Positions 22,110 through 30,285 are shown, counted from the first letter of the stretch. The stretch is 40,430 nt of DNA from Nitrospirota bacterium (GCA_016212185.1 JACRGX010000025.1:1-40430); one strand, 5' to 3'. Notes: generated by a model not told the origin, from the sequence alone. Program-made: numbers and translations.

Positions 22110-22871
22110 TTATTCAAACCTCCTTTCAAGTTCACCTGCAATTAGTTTAAAAAACCAGTCATCTGTCAAGTTATGGGCATCGTTCAACCAATCGGCAATT
22201 TTCATAGAGACTTGCTTATTCGTAGATTGAACCATGGTTTCCCATATTAAAGCATCTGCATTTTCTTTCTTTCCTCTCATAAATCGTAAGTGAATCACTC
22301 CATCCGGTTTAGTACAAGGATATGAAAATCGCCAGTCAAGAGATATCGGAACGGAATCAACACCTGTATCACTAAAAAGTACATTATATGGTCGTACAGT
22401 AGTTTTCATCTTTTCTGCCATGAAATCGTAAATATTGTTTTCTTTAAAATCAAACTCAACTGCATCAATATATCTAAGAAGGAGACTGTTGAAATTGAGA
22501 TTCTTAGATTCAGGATACATTTCTAAAAGTGTAGTTACAGCACGACGGACTTTATATTCGAACTCCTCCCAAATATAACCATCCGTATCATTTACGGTGA
22601 GAATACCCGGGCCTATCTGGATGAGTGGCCATTGATTTTTGTCTTTTCTAAATCTGTGCTGAATCACATGACCTGCAATATCGTCAGGTAATGAAGATGC
22701 GGGTAAAGGCTCATGATAGGGGTAGTCTTCCTTTAGTTTCGAATATAGACTACCAACAAGGATTTTATAGTGAGGGTCTACCTTGATACCTTGACTTATT
22801 TCCTTTAGCTCCCATTTTACTTCAAAAATAGCTTCAATAAGTGGTTTGTTTGTCAGAACCTTTCTCGGCAT
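22110..22871 (-). CDS. TIGR04255-family protein
   Basis: The 253-residue protein begins MPRKVLTNKPLIEAIFEVKW, matching the N-terminal L-x-x-x-P-x-x-E-A-x-x-E pattern of the sporadically distributed TIGR04255 family. Other family-like features are LIQIGPGILTVND (about 84-96), the aromatic EEFEYKVRRAV and the Y-x-D-A-V-E segment (YIDAVEFDF). The function of the family is unknown; its patchy distribution is typical of accessory or defence islands. The ATG at 22871 follows GGAGGGAGGATTG and is preferred over a TTG at 22874. It heads a packed three-gene operon on the minus strand. Confidence 0.8.
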   Translation of the reverse strand: MPRKVLTNKPLIEAIFEVKWELKEISQGIKVDPHYKILVGSLYSKLKEDYPYHEPLPASSLPDDIAGHVIQHRFRKDKNQWPLIQIGPGILTVNDTDGYIWEEFEYKVRRAVTTLLEMYPESKNLNFNSLLLRYIDAVEFDFKENNIYDFMAEKMKTTVRPYNVLFSDTGVDSVPISLDWRFSYPCTKPDGVIHLRFMRGKKENADALIWETMVQSTNKQVSMKIADWLNDAHNLTDDWFFKLIAGELERRFE

Positions 22872-22950
22872 CAATCCTCCCTCCTGATAATATTATCATA
22901 ACATTTAGGTTTTTAGTTGGAAAAGTATTAAGTGCTCATGATAAACACTA

Positions 22951-23298
22951 TCAAATCGTCGCAATAAAATATTCCATTCCCCTCTGTTTACACCACATCT
23001 CCGCCGCCTTGCGTTTACGCTGCACCTCGTTGGAATCAATGCGGCTCGGATCTTTAACCTCAATAAGCGCTCTTCTTCCGTCTGAATACTCAACAATAAA
23101 GTCAGGCACATAACGCCGCTGGTGTTTCTGTCCGTCTATCCACGGGATGGAAATACCGTGACGCTTCATCCATTTTTTTACATCGGGATCAGCATCCAAG
23201 CGAGCCATCATTCTACGCTCTAAATCGCTGTCATAGCGTTCAAAGTTATATGGACTTTTATTCGGATTTAAAAAATTGCCATGTTTACTGCTTCGCAA
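22951..23298 (-). CDS. TnsA N-terminal-like PD-(D/E)XK nuclease domain, possibly a fragment
   Basis: The 115 residues hold a restriction-endonuclease-like core: Glu in YDSDLERRM (about 22-30), Asp in YVPDFIVEY (about 63-71), and Glu-x-Lys in ALIEVKDPS (about 77-85), followed by KAAEMWCKQRGMEY. This is the arrangement of TnsA N-terminal endonucleases and stand-alone relatives. No TnsB, TnsC or transposon end is visible. The start is unclear: a TTG at 23298 without a ribosome binding site is given, and the frame is open back to about 23325. It overlaps the end of the small zinc-ribbon ORF, so a one-base indel may have separated the two. Confidence 0.65.
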   Translation of the reverse strand: MRSSKHGNFLNPNKSPYNFERYDSDLERRMMARLDADPDVKKWMKRHGISIPWIDGQKHQRRYVPDFIVEYSDGRRALIEVKDPSRIDSNEVQRKRKAAEMWCKQRGMEYFIATI

Positions 23299-23447
23299 TG
23301 ATACGTTCTGATGGTAATCGTTTCAATCTCTTCGTCCCGATCGCAAGTGAACTCAAGTTTAATGTTTTCAGCGAGGTTGACAACAGTTTTGCAATGGGGA
23401 CAAAAACCAGTTGACACAGAGGGTATGTTAAAGAGAACGTTGTTCAT
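23268..23447 (-). CDS. Small CPxC zinc-ribbon-like protein (59 residues)
   Basis: A 59-residue frame starts at ATG 23447, which overlaps the stop of the RelE-like gene as ATGA. It contains FCPHCKTVVNLAE (Cys16, Cys19), FTCDRDEE (Cys35) and RTYHCEA (Cys51). TYHCE usually continues with a second cysteine two or three residues later in such short proteins. Here the next residues are VNMAIF and a stop, so the last ligand may have been lost by a frameshift. The frame coupling to RelE argues that it is translated. It has no known function. Confidence 0.55.
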   Translation of the reverse strand: MNNVLFNIPSVSTGFCPHCKTVVNLAENIKLEFTCDRDEEIETITIRTYHCEAVNMAIF

Positions 23448-23731
23448 TTTTCTCTTTGCAGGAGTTTTAGGGTTTCTTCATATATAGTCTTTCTGGGTCC
23501 TATGGCTACAACGTTAATAATACCCTTGTCTGATGCAGTGTTATAAATCACTCTGAATTTACCGACTTTAAAACTTTGCAGTCCCTTAAGTTCATCCTTT
23601 AATGCCTTGCCTGACAGGGGGTCATTTAAAACCGTCTGCAGTGCGGCTTTAATCTTTCGTTTTAGATCCGGGTGCAGGGTGCGGACTAATTCCGCTGTTT
23701 CATTAGATATTTTCAGTCTGCGGATGTTCAT
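23444..23731 (-). CDS. RelE/ParE-family toxin
   Basis: The 95-residue protein has the RelE-fold pattern. An N-terminal strand is followed by two helices (ETAELVRTLHPDLKRKIKAALQTVLNDP), then GKALKDELKGLQSFKVGKFRVIYN (about 40-63) and NVVAIGPRKTIYEE near the C-terminus. The basic residues in FKVGKFRVIY and GPRKTIYE are those expected for mRNA cleavage or gyrase-directed relatives. It starts directly after the Phd-like antitoxin gene ends. Its stop overlaps the start of a small zinc-ribbon ORF, so a third gene may belong to this operon. Confidence 0.87.
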   Translation of the reverse strand: MNIRRLKISNETAELVRTLHPDLKRKIKAALQTVLNDPLSGKALKDELKGLQSFKVGKFRVIYNTASDKGIINVVAIGPRKTIYEETLKLLQREK

Positions 23732-23992
23732 TTAGCTGAACAGTTCCTCAAGCGTATAGAGCTTTGCTTTGCCTTTTCTCAAAGCCGCCAAGCCTTTTTT
23801 AATCTCATCCATAAATACAGCGTCAGAACGTATAGCGACCGTCTCTTTCCAACCCTCAAACTCATCGGGGCTGACAAGTACGGCGGCTGGAGAGCCGTTT
23901 TTTGTTATGACAACCTCCTCATCGGTTTTGTGAACCGAATCCACCAGACTGCTCAGTTTCATCTTTGCCTCAGAAAGCGATAATGTTTTCAT
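23732..23992 (-). CDS. Phd/YefM-family antitoxin
   Basis: The 86-residue antitoxin has the N-terminal DNA-binding segment MKTLSLSEAKMKLSSLVDSV followed by EVVITKNGSPAAVLVSPDEFEGW (about 26-48), a Phd/YefM hallmark. The C-terminal tail (about 50-86) wraps the toxin. The ATG at 23992 has a strong AAAGGAGG nine bases upstream. A longer frame back to 24187 only translates a palindromic repeat and is rejected. The toxin gene follows immediately. Confidence 0.88.
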   Translation of the reverse strand: MKTLSLSEAKMKLSSLVDSVHKTDEEVVITKNGSPAAVLVSPDEFEGWKETVAIRSDAVFMDEIKKGLAALRKGKAKLYTLEELFS

Positions 23993-24095
23993 TGAATCAA
24001 ACCTCCTTTCTGGTTGACCAGAATTAAGACTAATATAACATAAATCTGCCGCTTTATCAATACAATTAAATAAATGAAGAAAGTATTGCTGCACT

Positions 24096-24177
24096 GTCAT
24101 TGCGAGCGACCGAAGGAAGCGCGGCAATCTCGTTGTAAAGTCAGAGATTGCTTCGTCGCTCCGCTTTTCGCAATGAC
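24096..24177. repeat. GTCATTGCGA...TCGCAATGAC palindromic element
   Basis: An 82-bp element has 10-bp terminal inverted repeats and inner mirrored parts (GAGCGACCGAAGGAAGCG, GCAATCTC, GAGATTGC, TTCGTCGCTCCGC). This is a widespread intergenic palindrome whose reverse translation reads CHCEKRSDEAIS. It lies between addA and the antitoxin gene. It may terminate addA transcription or simply be a mobile repeat. Confidence 0.85.
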
Positions 24178-24191
24178 ATAAAAGCACTTGA

Positions 24192-27100
24192 TCAACAGAC
24201 TTCTTTCACCTCTCCTATATGTGTAAAGACAATAAATGACTTCACATTTTTTGTCCCAAAAATCTGGCTCACTGCCTTTTTATATATGCCGAGCTGGAAG
24301 GAATATTCTTTGAGCAAATAATCAATCTCATTTTCTTTCACAGGGAAGGTCTTGTAATCATAAACATTGTAACAGCCGTCTTTAACTATAATTCTGTCTA
24401 TCCTTCCTGAGTAAACGACGGTTTTTAGCGTTTGGCGTTCAGCGTTCGGCGATAGTTCCAAAACAAAGGGAAGCTCTGCAAAGGAATTTTTCTGAGGCAT
24501 GATGATATCCTGCCATATGCCCTTTTGCTTAAGAAGGGCAATATCCCCTTCAATAACTGAGAGCAGGCTTTTCTGCTGTTCTTTTAAAATTACATCAGGC
24601 ATAAGCAGTTGTTCAGCCATGCGCCTGATGTTACTTTCTGTAAATAACTTTTTTGAAATTCCTTCAAAAATCCTGTGGATTACATCACCTAAAATCAGCC
24701 AGTCTTTGCCATGCCTGCGTTTTACAGTTACAGCGTCGGCAACCTGCATCCAGCCGGGACTTTCCGGAGTGGAAGCTGTGTAAGTGTCAAAGGGTCCAGT
24801 TGCATAAGCACCCATGCCTTTTCTTAATTCTTTGACACTTTGATACTTTAACGCTTTGATACTTTTTATATTTTCGCCTGCATATTCTTTTTTATACAAA
24901 GCAGTAAACTCTTCCTCTGACATTACGGACAGCCCCTCAATCTGTGCGTTCATTTGATAACTGTCGTTGTCCCTGCAGAGCCCAAGCCCCTGTTTAAGAA
25001 ACATGAGAAAACTATGATTACCTGTCTCATTCCAGCATCCTGTGAGAAAGAGCGCATCTTCAGCCCTTGTGACAGCGACATAGAAAAGCCTCTTTTGCTC
25101 TTCTATCTCTTTTTCAAGATGCTCCATAAAATCAGCATCCTGTTTTCTGATTGCTGATTCAGGCTCGTATATGAAAAAGAGCCGTCCGTTTTTTTCAGAT
25201 ACAAGGCTGTCGGCTGTCTTTAATTTGAACTCTTCTTCAATGCCCGGGACAAAGACGACGGGGAATTCAAGCCCTTTAGATGCATGAATGGTCATTATCT
25301 TCACTGCATCCATGCCCTCTGTATTGACATTTGCCTTAGGCTCATCGTCTTTGTCATATGTGTGCTGAAGGAAATCGCGCAGTTTAATCAGGGATCTGCC
25401 GTCTGCCTCCAGTTCCTCTATTATCCGAATGAACTTTTTAATATTTGCCCTTCGCTGAGGTTCATGAAAATATTTCCAGGCCCCTGTCTTGGAAAGCGCT
25501 GTTTCTATTAATTCCGCAACTGGCAAGTGCGGGAGTTGTGAAAGTAATTCCTGCAAAGATGCCCCGGTAGCTTTTGTCTCATCTGCAGTCATTAATTTTG
25601 AAAACAGGCAGTCCCCTTCTGTGCGCATTGCCTTTATAATTACAGCTTCATCAAGCAGAAAAAGAGGGCTCTTTAAAAGGACATAAAGGCTGTAATCGTC
25701 CTTTGGATTTGAAAGAAAATAAACGAGCGCCCTCAGCATTGCCGTTTCAGGCTCCTGATAAAATCCAATGCCCTTGACAGCGACAAATGGTATGCCGTAA
25801 TGCCTGAGCGCCTCCTCGTATTTCTTCAAATGGGTTCTTTTTCTTAAAAGGACGGCAAGGTCTATGTATTTGCAGGTCCTCTGGGCTTTTGTCTTTCTGT
25901 CAAAAATCACATGGCTGTTTATCAAACACTGTATTCTTTTGGCAATGAGTTCAGCCTCGCTTTTTTTTGTTTGTGATATAGGCTCCTCTTTGTTTTCAAG
26001 CAGTAACAGCTCTACCTTTCCGCTCTGAGACGGCTCCAGTCCCTCTGTGAAACGGGCAAAATCCAGACGGCTGTAACCTGTCTTCCAAAAGGGGCTGTCT
26101 TCCCGTGCATCCATTAGCTTTGGAAAGACATGATTTGTGAAATTTATTATTGCAGGAAGGCTTCTAAAGTTTTCCTTTACCTCTTCATAATAAAACTCTT
26201 TGCCGAGCCATGCGTTCAGTTTTTCTTTCGCCCGGCTGAAAAGCTCAACATTCGCGCCCCTGAAAAGATATATGGACTGCTTCCCGTCGCCTACAAGGAA
26301 TATTGTCGGTTTTATGCCCTCTTCCCTTTTTGCGCCGAGACCGGAGCGCCACTCTTCTGTAAGGCTGTCAATTATTGCCCACTGAAAATTGTTTGTATCC
26401 TGAAATTCGTCAACAAGGATATGGTCTGTTTTTTCATCAAATGCATAGAGGATATTGGCCCACTCAGGATTTTCCATAAGCAGTTTGTATGCAAGATATT
26501 CAAGGTCGCTGAAATCAAGAATTCCCCCCAGCCGTTTTTTATTCCTGTATGTCTCATTGCATTTCATAAATATGCTTTTTATTCTCTGCGCCCTTTCTGA
26601 ATGTTCTTCAAGTTTTCTCCCGGTCCAGTACAAATACATTTTTAGCGCCCAGCCCTGATAATCTGTAATGTTTTTAAAGCTTGCGTGCGGGCGCTTCCTC
26701 GGCTCTTTGCTGCCGGTTAAAAAATATTCTTCTGACATGGCAAGCCTGCCGCTGTCTTCAAAAACTTTATCATAATCTTCACTTGCCGTCCCGGCGCCGG
26801 GCCAGTTTTTAAGTTCTTCTATCAGCGAGGCGGGAACGGGCAGGGGACATACAAGTTCAGCCTCTATGGAGAACGGCCGCTTTTCATAAAGATAATTTAT
26901 TATACCTTTCAGGTCTGCAAGCCCTTTGAAACCTTTTTCACTGATGGTCTGAAGGATCAGATTATAGTCATCATCTTTTTTCCGGCTTCCTATGCCCATC
27001 AGGATTTCATAGATGATTTCTTCCCATGCAATACGCGAGTTGAGCGCTTCTTCTATCCTGTAATTGGGGTCAATCTCCGCTTCAAAAGAAAAACGCCTGA

Positions 27101-27380
27101 GCAGTGTGCCGCAGAAGGAGTGTATGGTTGTAACCCTCATTAATGACACCCTCTCAATTAATTTACTGAATAATTCAGTTTCTTCATCTTTCAGTATCCT
27201 TAAAATCCTTTGCTTCATCTCGGCAGCGGCCTTATCTGTAAAGGTAATGGCTAAAATCCGCTCCGCCTCAACGCCGTTTTTAAGCAGGGAGATATAGCGC
27301 CTTGCAAGCTTCTCTGTCTTTCCCGAGCCTGCAGGCGAGGAAATGATGACGCTTTTAGTTATGTCAAGATAGTTGTTCAT
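24192..27380 (-). CDS. addA: AddA-like helicase-nuclease (UvrD/RecB family)
   Basis: This is the helicase subunit of a double-strand-break resection complex. Superfamily 1A motifs are in order: Walker A SSPAGSGKTEKL (14-25), ITFTDKAAAEMK (about 44-55), HILVDEFQDTNNFQW (about 308), GDGKQSIYLFRGA, TIHASKGLEFPVVFVPG and RLFYVAVTRAEDALFLTG. The C-terminal PD-(D/E)XK nuclease has His in LGDVIHRIF, Asp in YSGRIDRIIV and the DYK of VYDYKTF. At 1062 residues it is of AddA size. Two repeat arrays are embedded in frame: octamers at 24830-24869 (residues about 837-850) and heptamers at 24428-24448 (about 977-984, just before GRIDRI). It follows addB after 139 bases. Confidence 0.9.
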   Translation of the reverse strand: MNNYLDITKSVIISSPAGSGKTEKLARRYISLLKNGVEAERILAITFTDKAAAEMKQRILRILKDEETELFSKLIERVSLMRVTTIHSFCGTLLRRFSFEAEIDPNYRIEEALNSRIAWEEIIYEILMGIGSRKKDDDYNLILQTISEKGFKGLADLKGIINYLYEKRPFSIEAELVCPLPVPASLIEELKNWPGAGTASEDYDKVFEDSGRLAMSEEYFLTGSKEPRKRPHASFKNITDYQGWALKMYLYWTGRKLEEHSERAQRIKSIFMKCNETYRNKKRLGGILDFSDLEYLAYKLLMENPEWANILYAFDEKTDHILVDEFQDTNNFQWAIIDSLTEEWRSGLGAKREEGIKPTIFLVGDGKQSIYLFRGANVELFSRAKEKLNAWLGKEFYYEEVKENFRSLPAIINFTNHVFPKLMDAREDSPFWKTGYSRLDFARFTEGLEPSQSGKVELLLLENKEEPISQTKKSEAELIAKRIQCLINSHVIFDRKTKAQRTCKYIDLAVLLRKRTHLKKYEEALRHYGIPFVAVKGIGFYQEPETAMLRALVYFLSNPKDDYSLYVLLKSPLFLLDEAVIIKAMRTEGDCLFSKLMTADETKATGASLQELLSQLPHLPVAELIETALSKTGAWKYFHEPQRRANIKKFIRIIEELEADGRSLIKLRDFLQHTYDKDDEPKANVNTEGMDAVKIMTIHASKGLEFPVVFVPGIEEEFKLKTADSLVSEKNGRLFFIYEPESAIRKQDADFMEHLEKEIEEQKRLFYVAVTRAEDALFLTGCWNETGNHSFLMFLKQGLGLCRDNDSYQMNAQIEGLSVMSEEEFTALYKKEYAGENIKSIKALKYQSVKELRKGMGAYATGPFDTYTASTPESPGWMQVADAVTVKRRHGKDWLILGDVIHRIFEGISKKLFTESNIRRMAEQLLMPDVILKEQQKSLLSVIEGDIALLKQKGIWQDIIMPQKNSFAELPFVLELSPNAERQTLKTVVYSGRIDRIIVKDGCYNVYDYKTFPVKENEIDYLLKEYSFQLGIYKKAVSQIFGTKNVKSFIVFTHIGEVKEVC
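24428..24448. repeat. Three degenerate heptamers inside addA
   Basis: GCGTTTG, GCGTTCA and GCGTTCG run in tandem, in frame, just upstream (in protein terms) of the nuclease aspartate. They encode part of SPNAERQTLK. Confidence 0.75.
24830..24869. repeat. Octamer array inside addA
   Basis: CTTTGACA, CTTTGATA, CTTTAACG and CTTTGATA, followed by a more divergent CTTTTTAT, run in tandem with an 8-bp period. They are read in frame within the linker before the nuclease domain of AddA (IKSIKALKYQSVKE). Confidence 0.75.
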
Positions 27381-27403
27381 AAAAAACTTTCGTCAGGTTG
27401 CGA

Positions 27404-27511
27404 TATGCGCAGGATGTTTTCCTTAAGCGGATTTTTTCGCTGATAGGCGAAAACCTCGGAGTCACGAGACTTCGGGACGAGAATGAGCGAAAGGAATATA
27501 TCCTGTGCATA
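27404..27511. repeat. Inverted repeat in the addB-addA gap
   Basis: TATGCGCAGGAT near 27404 and ATCCTGTGCATA near 27500 are inverted copies with one mismatch. They enclose GCGAAAACCTCGG and a half TCCCGA-type site (CTTCGGGACGAG). The gap 27381-27519 has no gene and appears to be another palindromic insertion. Confidence 0.5.
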
Positions 27512-27519
27512 TACATTAC

Positions 27520-30261
27520 TCACGCTCCGCCTCCTTTACACAGTGCCCGGTGCTGACAGTATCTGCATTTATTTTCTTTAACCTCTGAAGGCATAAACAT
27601 TCCCTCTCTCATTTTTTGCACAAGCTCCTTAGTAATCTGTAATGTATCCTGTATGAACTCCTCCATACCCTGTTTTTTTGCAGGATACCATGCAATGCCG
27701 CCGTCTTTTAAAGAATAAAAGCCTGCCTTCTCCACTATGCCTTCATTTTCTTTCTGCCACATGGCTGAATAAAGAGGAAGCTGGAGGCTGTCTTTGTCAA
27801 TCCCGCCGGTCTTGTAATCCAGAAGGATAAAAGAACAGGGTTCAAGGGTTCGTGGATTCAAGGATTCAAGTGGTTGTTTTTTTGACCCCTTGACCCCTTG
27901 ACCCCTTGACCCCTTTATATCAACCCTGTCTATTTTGCCCTTAAGCCTCAGCCCGTTAATCTCTGCTTTCAGTCCCTTCTCAGATACATGCGGCATAAAG
28001 CCCTGCATTTTAATTTCCGCCTCCTGCGCTTCAATCATCGGTATCAGCCGCTGAAATATTTCCCCTGCGACCTTTGACCAGAAATCGCCGAGCGGGAATT
28101 CCGCAAGCGTTAATTTAAGTCCCTGCATAATCCGGCTATTTATATCATTAAGTCCGATATCTCCGTCTTTATATAAATATTCCATCACTTTATGGGCAAG
28201 CTTTCCCCAGAGCATTGCCTCTACTTCAAACTTAGGCGGTTTTTCAATTTCAAGCCTGAGGACTTTTTCAATATAGAATCTAAGCGGACATTTCCTATAT
28301 GCCTCTATGTCAGTAACGCTTATAAAGACATCCTGCCCGAAGCGTTTTGACAGCAGGTTTTTTATTTCTCTTTTTTCCGGCAGTTCTCCGTTCCATAAAA
28401 TCCCTGTAAACTCTTTTTGCTCAGAGAAACCCTCTGCAATCAGGCGCTCTTCATCCGATGGGAGATTTAATTCCGGCATTGCAAGGCTCTGCCCCCAGTC
28501 AAGAAACGGCGATGGAAGAAAGGGCTTGTCGCCTTCGGCAGAAGGACATGAAAAATAAGGCTCAAGGAGCGGTAAGTTCATGAGCCGTTTGAAATACCGC
28601 TTCTGCCTGTCCAAATAATATTCAAGAAACGGCAATCCAAGCGCCTTTTTGACTTTTTCAGGCAGTATGGGGTCAATACTGGGTTTGGACGGGAATTCGT
28701 CTTCAACCATGCCTCCCAAAAACAGCGCTTTTGATTCATGCCCTGCCGCAACTTCATATGGCACAACCCTTACACCGTCTTTGTCAATATCCGCGCCGCT
28801 TAATCCGGTGAACAAATGCCTCAAATAAATTCCGGCTTCTTTACTGCCTGCGCCAGCGCCAGATATTCCGGAGAATTGCCTTAACTCTGAAAATAGACTG
28901 TTTATAGCTTCTGACAGGGACTCATCAAGAGACTCCGGGAAACCGAATTTGTTCAGGGCATTTTCCATATTGTCTGTATAAGAAGCGAGGTCTTTTGCAG
29001 ATTTTATTTCATCAAGAATCTCCATAACTGACCGTATTCCTTCCTGAACTTCAGCAATCAGGCTTTCCTCTTCTTTTGTGAATTGCTCACCGCTGAAATC
29101 AAGCAGGACTATTTTCATTGAAAGCCATGCTTGTTTCCCTTTTAAAATACCCGCCTTGTTTGCATATGCAACTGTCCACTCCTTAACAACAGCGGGAATT
29201 TCAGGGAAATGCGCTGAGGTAAGAAAGGAAAGAAACTCATTCCTTGGATAGTCGTCTTCAAGGCATGTAATCATATCTTTAACCGTTGTAACTGGAGCTG
29301 AATTTGATAAATCATAGCCTTCAATGCTTAACGTTAGCCCGTATTTTTTAAAGACCCTTCTGAGCATCGGCAGATACTTTTGAAACGCCGGGAAGGAAAT
29401 AATTATCTCCTGCGGACTTGTGCCTTCAAGGATTAAGCCCTTTACCCCTTTTGCAATTCCCTCTACCTCATCCTCCATTGAGGGGTATGTGAAATAACCT
29501 GAACCTCTTTTTGGGAGGCCTGCCTTAATTGTATGCATCTCAGATAGTTCTGGGTTTTGTTCAAAGAACTTTAAAAATCCGGCGTCTTTATCCAGAAGCG
29601 CAATAAATCTGCCTGTCTTCCCGATGAGCGCTTTTATAATTGCAAGTTCCAGAGGGGTTGGATCAAAAAAACCATCAAGCACAAGCAGGGAGGGATTTAA
29701 ATTCTCATTTATAAGAGGAATGCTTTCTTTTGCCGCTGACTCATAATTAATAAGCCCTTGTTCTTCAAGCCGCTTCTCATAACTTTCAAGAATCTCCATT
29801 GCATTTACGGCGCGTGCCATTGCCTTTTCTTCAAAGATAAGTTCCTTTATTTCCGCTTTAATCTGAGAAAGGTCTTTATCCGTGATGTAGTGCCTGATTT
29901 TATAAAGAAGCTCTGATAAAAGAACCGCATAACCGATATTTTTTTCTTTGAAGGATTCACCTATCAAAAGAGGTCTTATGCCGCTGGAGATGATTTTTTT
30001 TCTGCCGTAGGTTTCATAAAGATTTATGTACAATTGTTTTAAAGGGAAAGACTGGAAAGGGATATAGGCAGTTTTTTTGTGTACGGTCTTCAGATAAGAG
30101 AAAAACCCTTTTTTTGCCTCTGCCTGGCTGAAAGAATTAGGCGTAATGTACAGGACGCCGGAATAATTACCCGCAGGGCAGGAATCAACGATTTTATTGA
30201 AGATGTTTGCCTTTTTATCCCTTGCGCCCGGAGGGGCGATAAAGACAGTTCCCTTTTTCAC
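27520..30261 (-). CDS. addB: AddB-like subunit (inactive helicase plus iron-sulphur nuclease)
   Basis: The 913-residue partner of the AddA-like gene is much shorter than Bacillus AddB but similar in layout. The N-terminal GTVFIAPPGARDKK replaces a canonical Walker A, so ATPase activity is doubtful. The C-terminal PD-(D/E)XK nuclease has HKVMEYLY, the GKIDRVD aspartate and ILLDYKTG. Cys in YRKCPLRFY together with Cys899, 902 and 908 (CRYCQHRALC) form the 4Fe-4S pattern of AddB-type nucleases. Between GKIDRVD and LLDYKTG is an in-frame insert (about 780-810) encoded by eight 8-bp repeats. It splits the catalytic motif region, presumably at a hairpin loop. It is the promoter-proximal gene of the pair. 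Confidence 0.87.
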   Translation of the reverse strand: MKKGTVFIAPPGARDKKANIFNKIVDSCPAGNYSGVLYITPNSFSQAEAKKGFFSYLKTVHKKTAYIPFQSFPLKQLYINLYETYGRKKIISSGIRPLLIGESFKEKNIGYAVLLSELLYKIRHYITDKDLSQIKAEIKELIFEEKAMARAVNAMEILESYEKRLEEQGLINYESAAKESIPLINENLNPSLLVLDGFFDPTPLELAIIKALIGKTGRFIALLDKDAGFLKFFEQNPELSEMHTIKAGLPKRGSGYFTYPSMEDEVEGIAKGVKGLILEGTSPQEIIISFPAFQKYLPMLRRVFKKYGLTLSIEGYDLSNSAPVTTVKDMITCLEDDYPRNEFLSFLTSAHFPEIPAVVKEWTVAYANKAGILKGKQAWLSMKIVLLDFSGEQFTKEEESLIAEVQEGIRSVMEILDEIKSAKDLASYTDNMENALNKFGFPESLDESLSEAINSLFSELRQFSGISGAGAGSKEAGIYLRHLFTGLSGADIDKDGVRVVPYEVAAGHESKALFLGGMVEDEFPSKPSIDPILPEKVKKALGLPFLEYYLDRQKRYFKRLMNLPLLEPYFSCPSAEGDKPFLPSPFLDWGQSLAMPELNLPSDEERLIAEGFSEQKEFTGILWNGELPEKREIKNLLSKRFGQDVFISVTDIEAYRKCPLRFYIEKVLRLEIEKPPKFEVEAMLWGKLAHKVMEYLYKDGDIGLNDINSRIMQGLKLTLAEFPLGDFWSKVAGEIFQRLIPMIEAQEAEIKMQGFMPHVSEKGLKAEINGLRLKGKIDRVDIKGSRGQGVKGSKKQPLESLNPRTLEPCSFILLDYKTGGIDKDSLQLPLYSAMWQKENEGIVEKAGFYSLKDGGIAWYPAKKQGMEEFIQDTLQITKELVQKMREGMFMPSEVKENKCRYCQHRALCKGGGA
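27839..27870. repeat. Four octamers (GGTTCAAG type) inside addB
   Basis: GGTTCAAG, GGTTCGTG, GATTCAAG and GATTCAAG run in tandem. They form one half of the insert between two nuclease catalytic residues of AddB. Confidence 0.8.
27882..27913. repeat. Four perfect TTGACCCC octamers inside addB
   Basis: TTGACCCC is repeated four times without change, 12 bp after the previous octamer array. It is read in frame as part of a Gly/Ser/Lys-rich insert. Confidence 0.85.
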
Positions 30262-30285
30262 TTGAACTTGTTATTCCCTCATCTT

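Noticed and set aside
24096-24177. CRISPR-like repeat
   Set aside because: Repeats in this window are palindromic elements or uninterrupted short tandem arrays; no regularly spaced repeats with unique spacers and no cas genes were seen.
23993-24187. N-terminal extension of the Phd antitoxin (CHCEKRSDEAIS...)
   Set aside because: It is the translation of the GTCATTGCGA palindromic element; the internal ATG at 23992 has a strong ribosome binding site and begins the known antitoxin domain.
26130-26600. Plus-strand frame of 156 codons opposite addA
   Set aside because: It lies wholly antisense to conserved helicase motifs and resembles no known protein.
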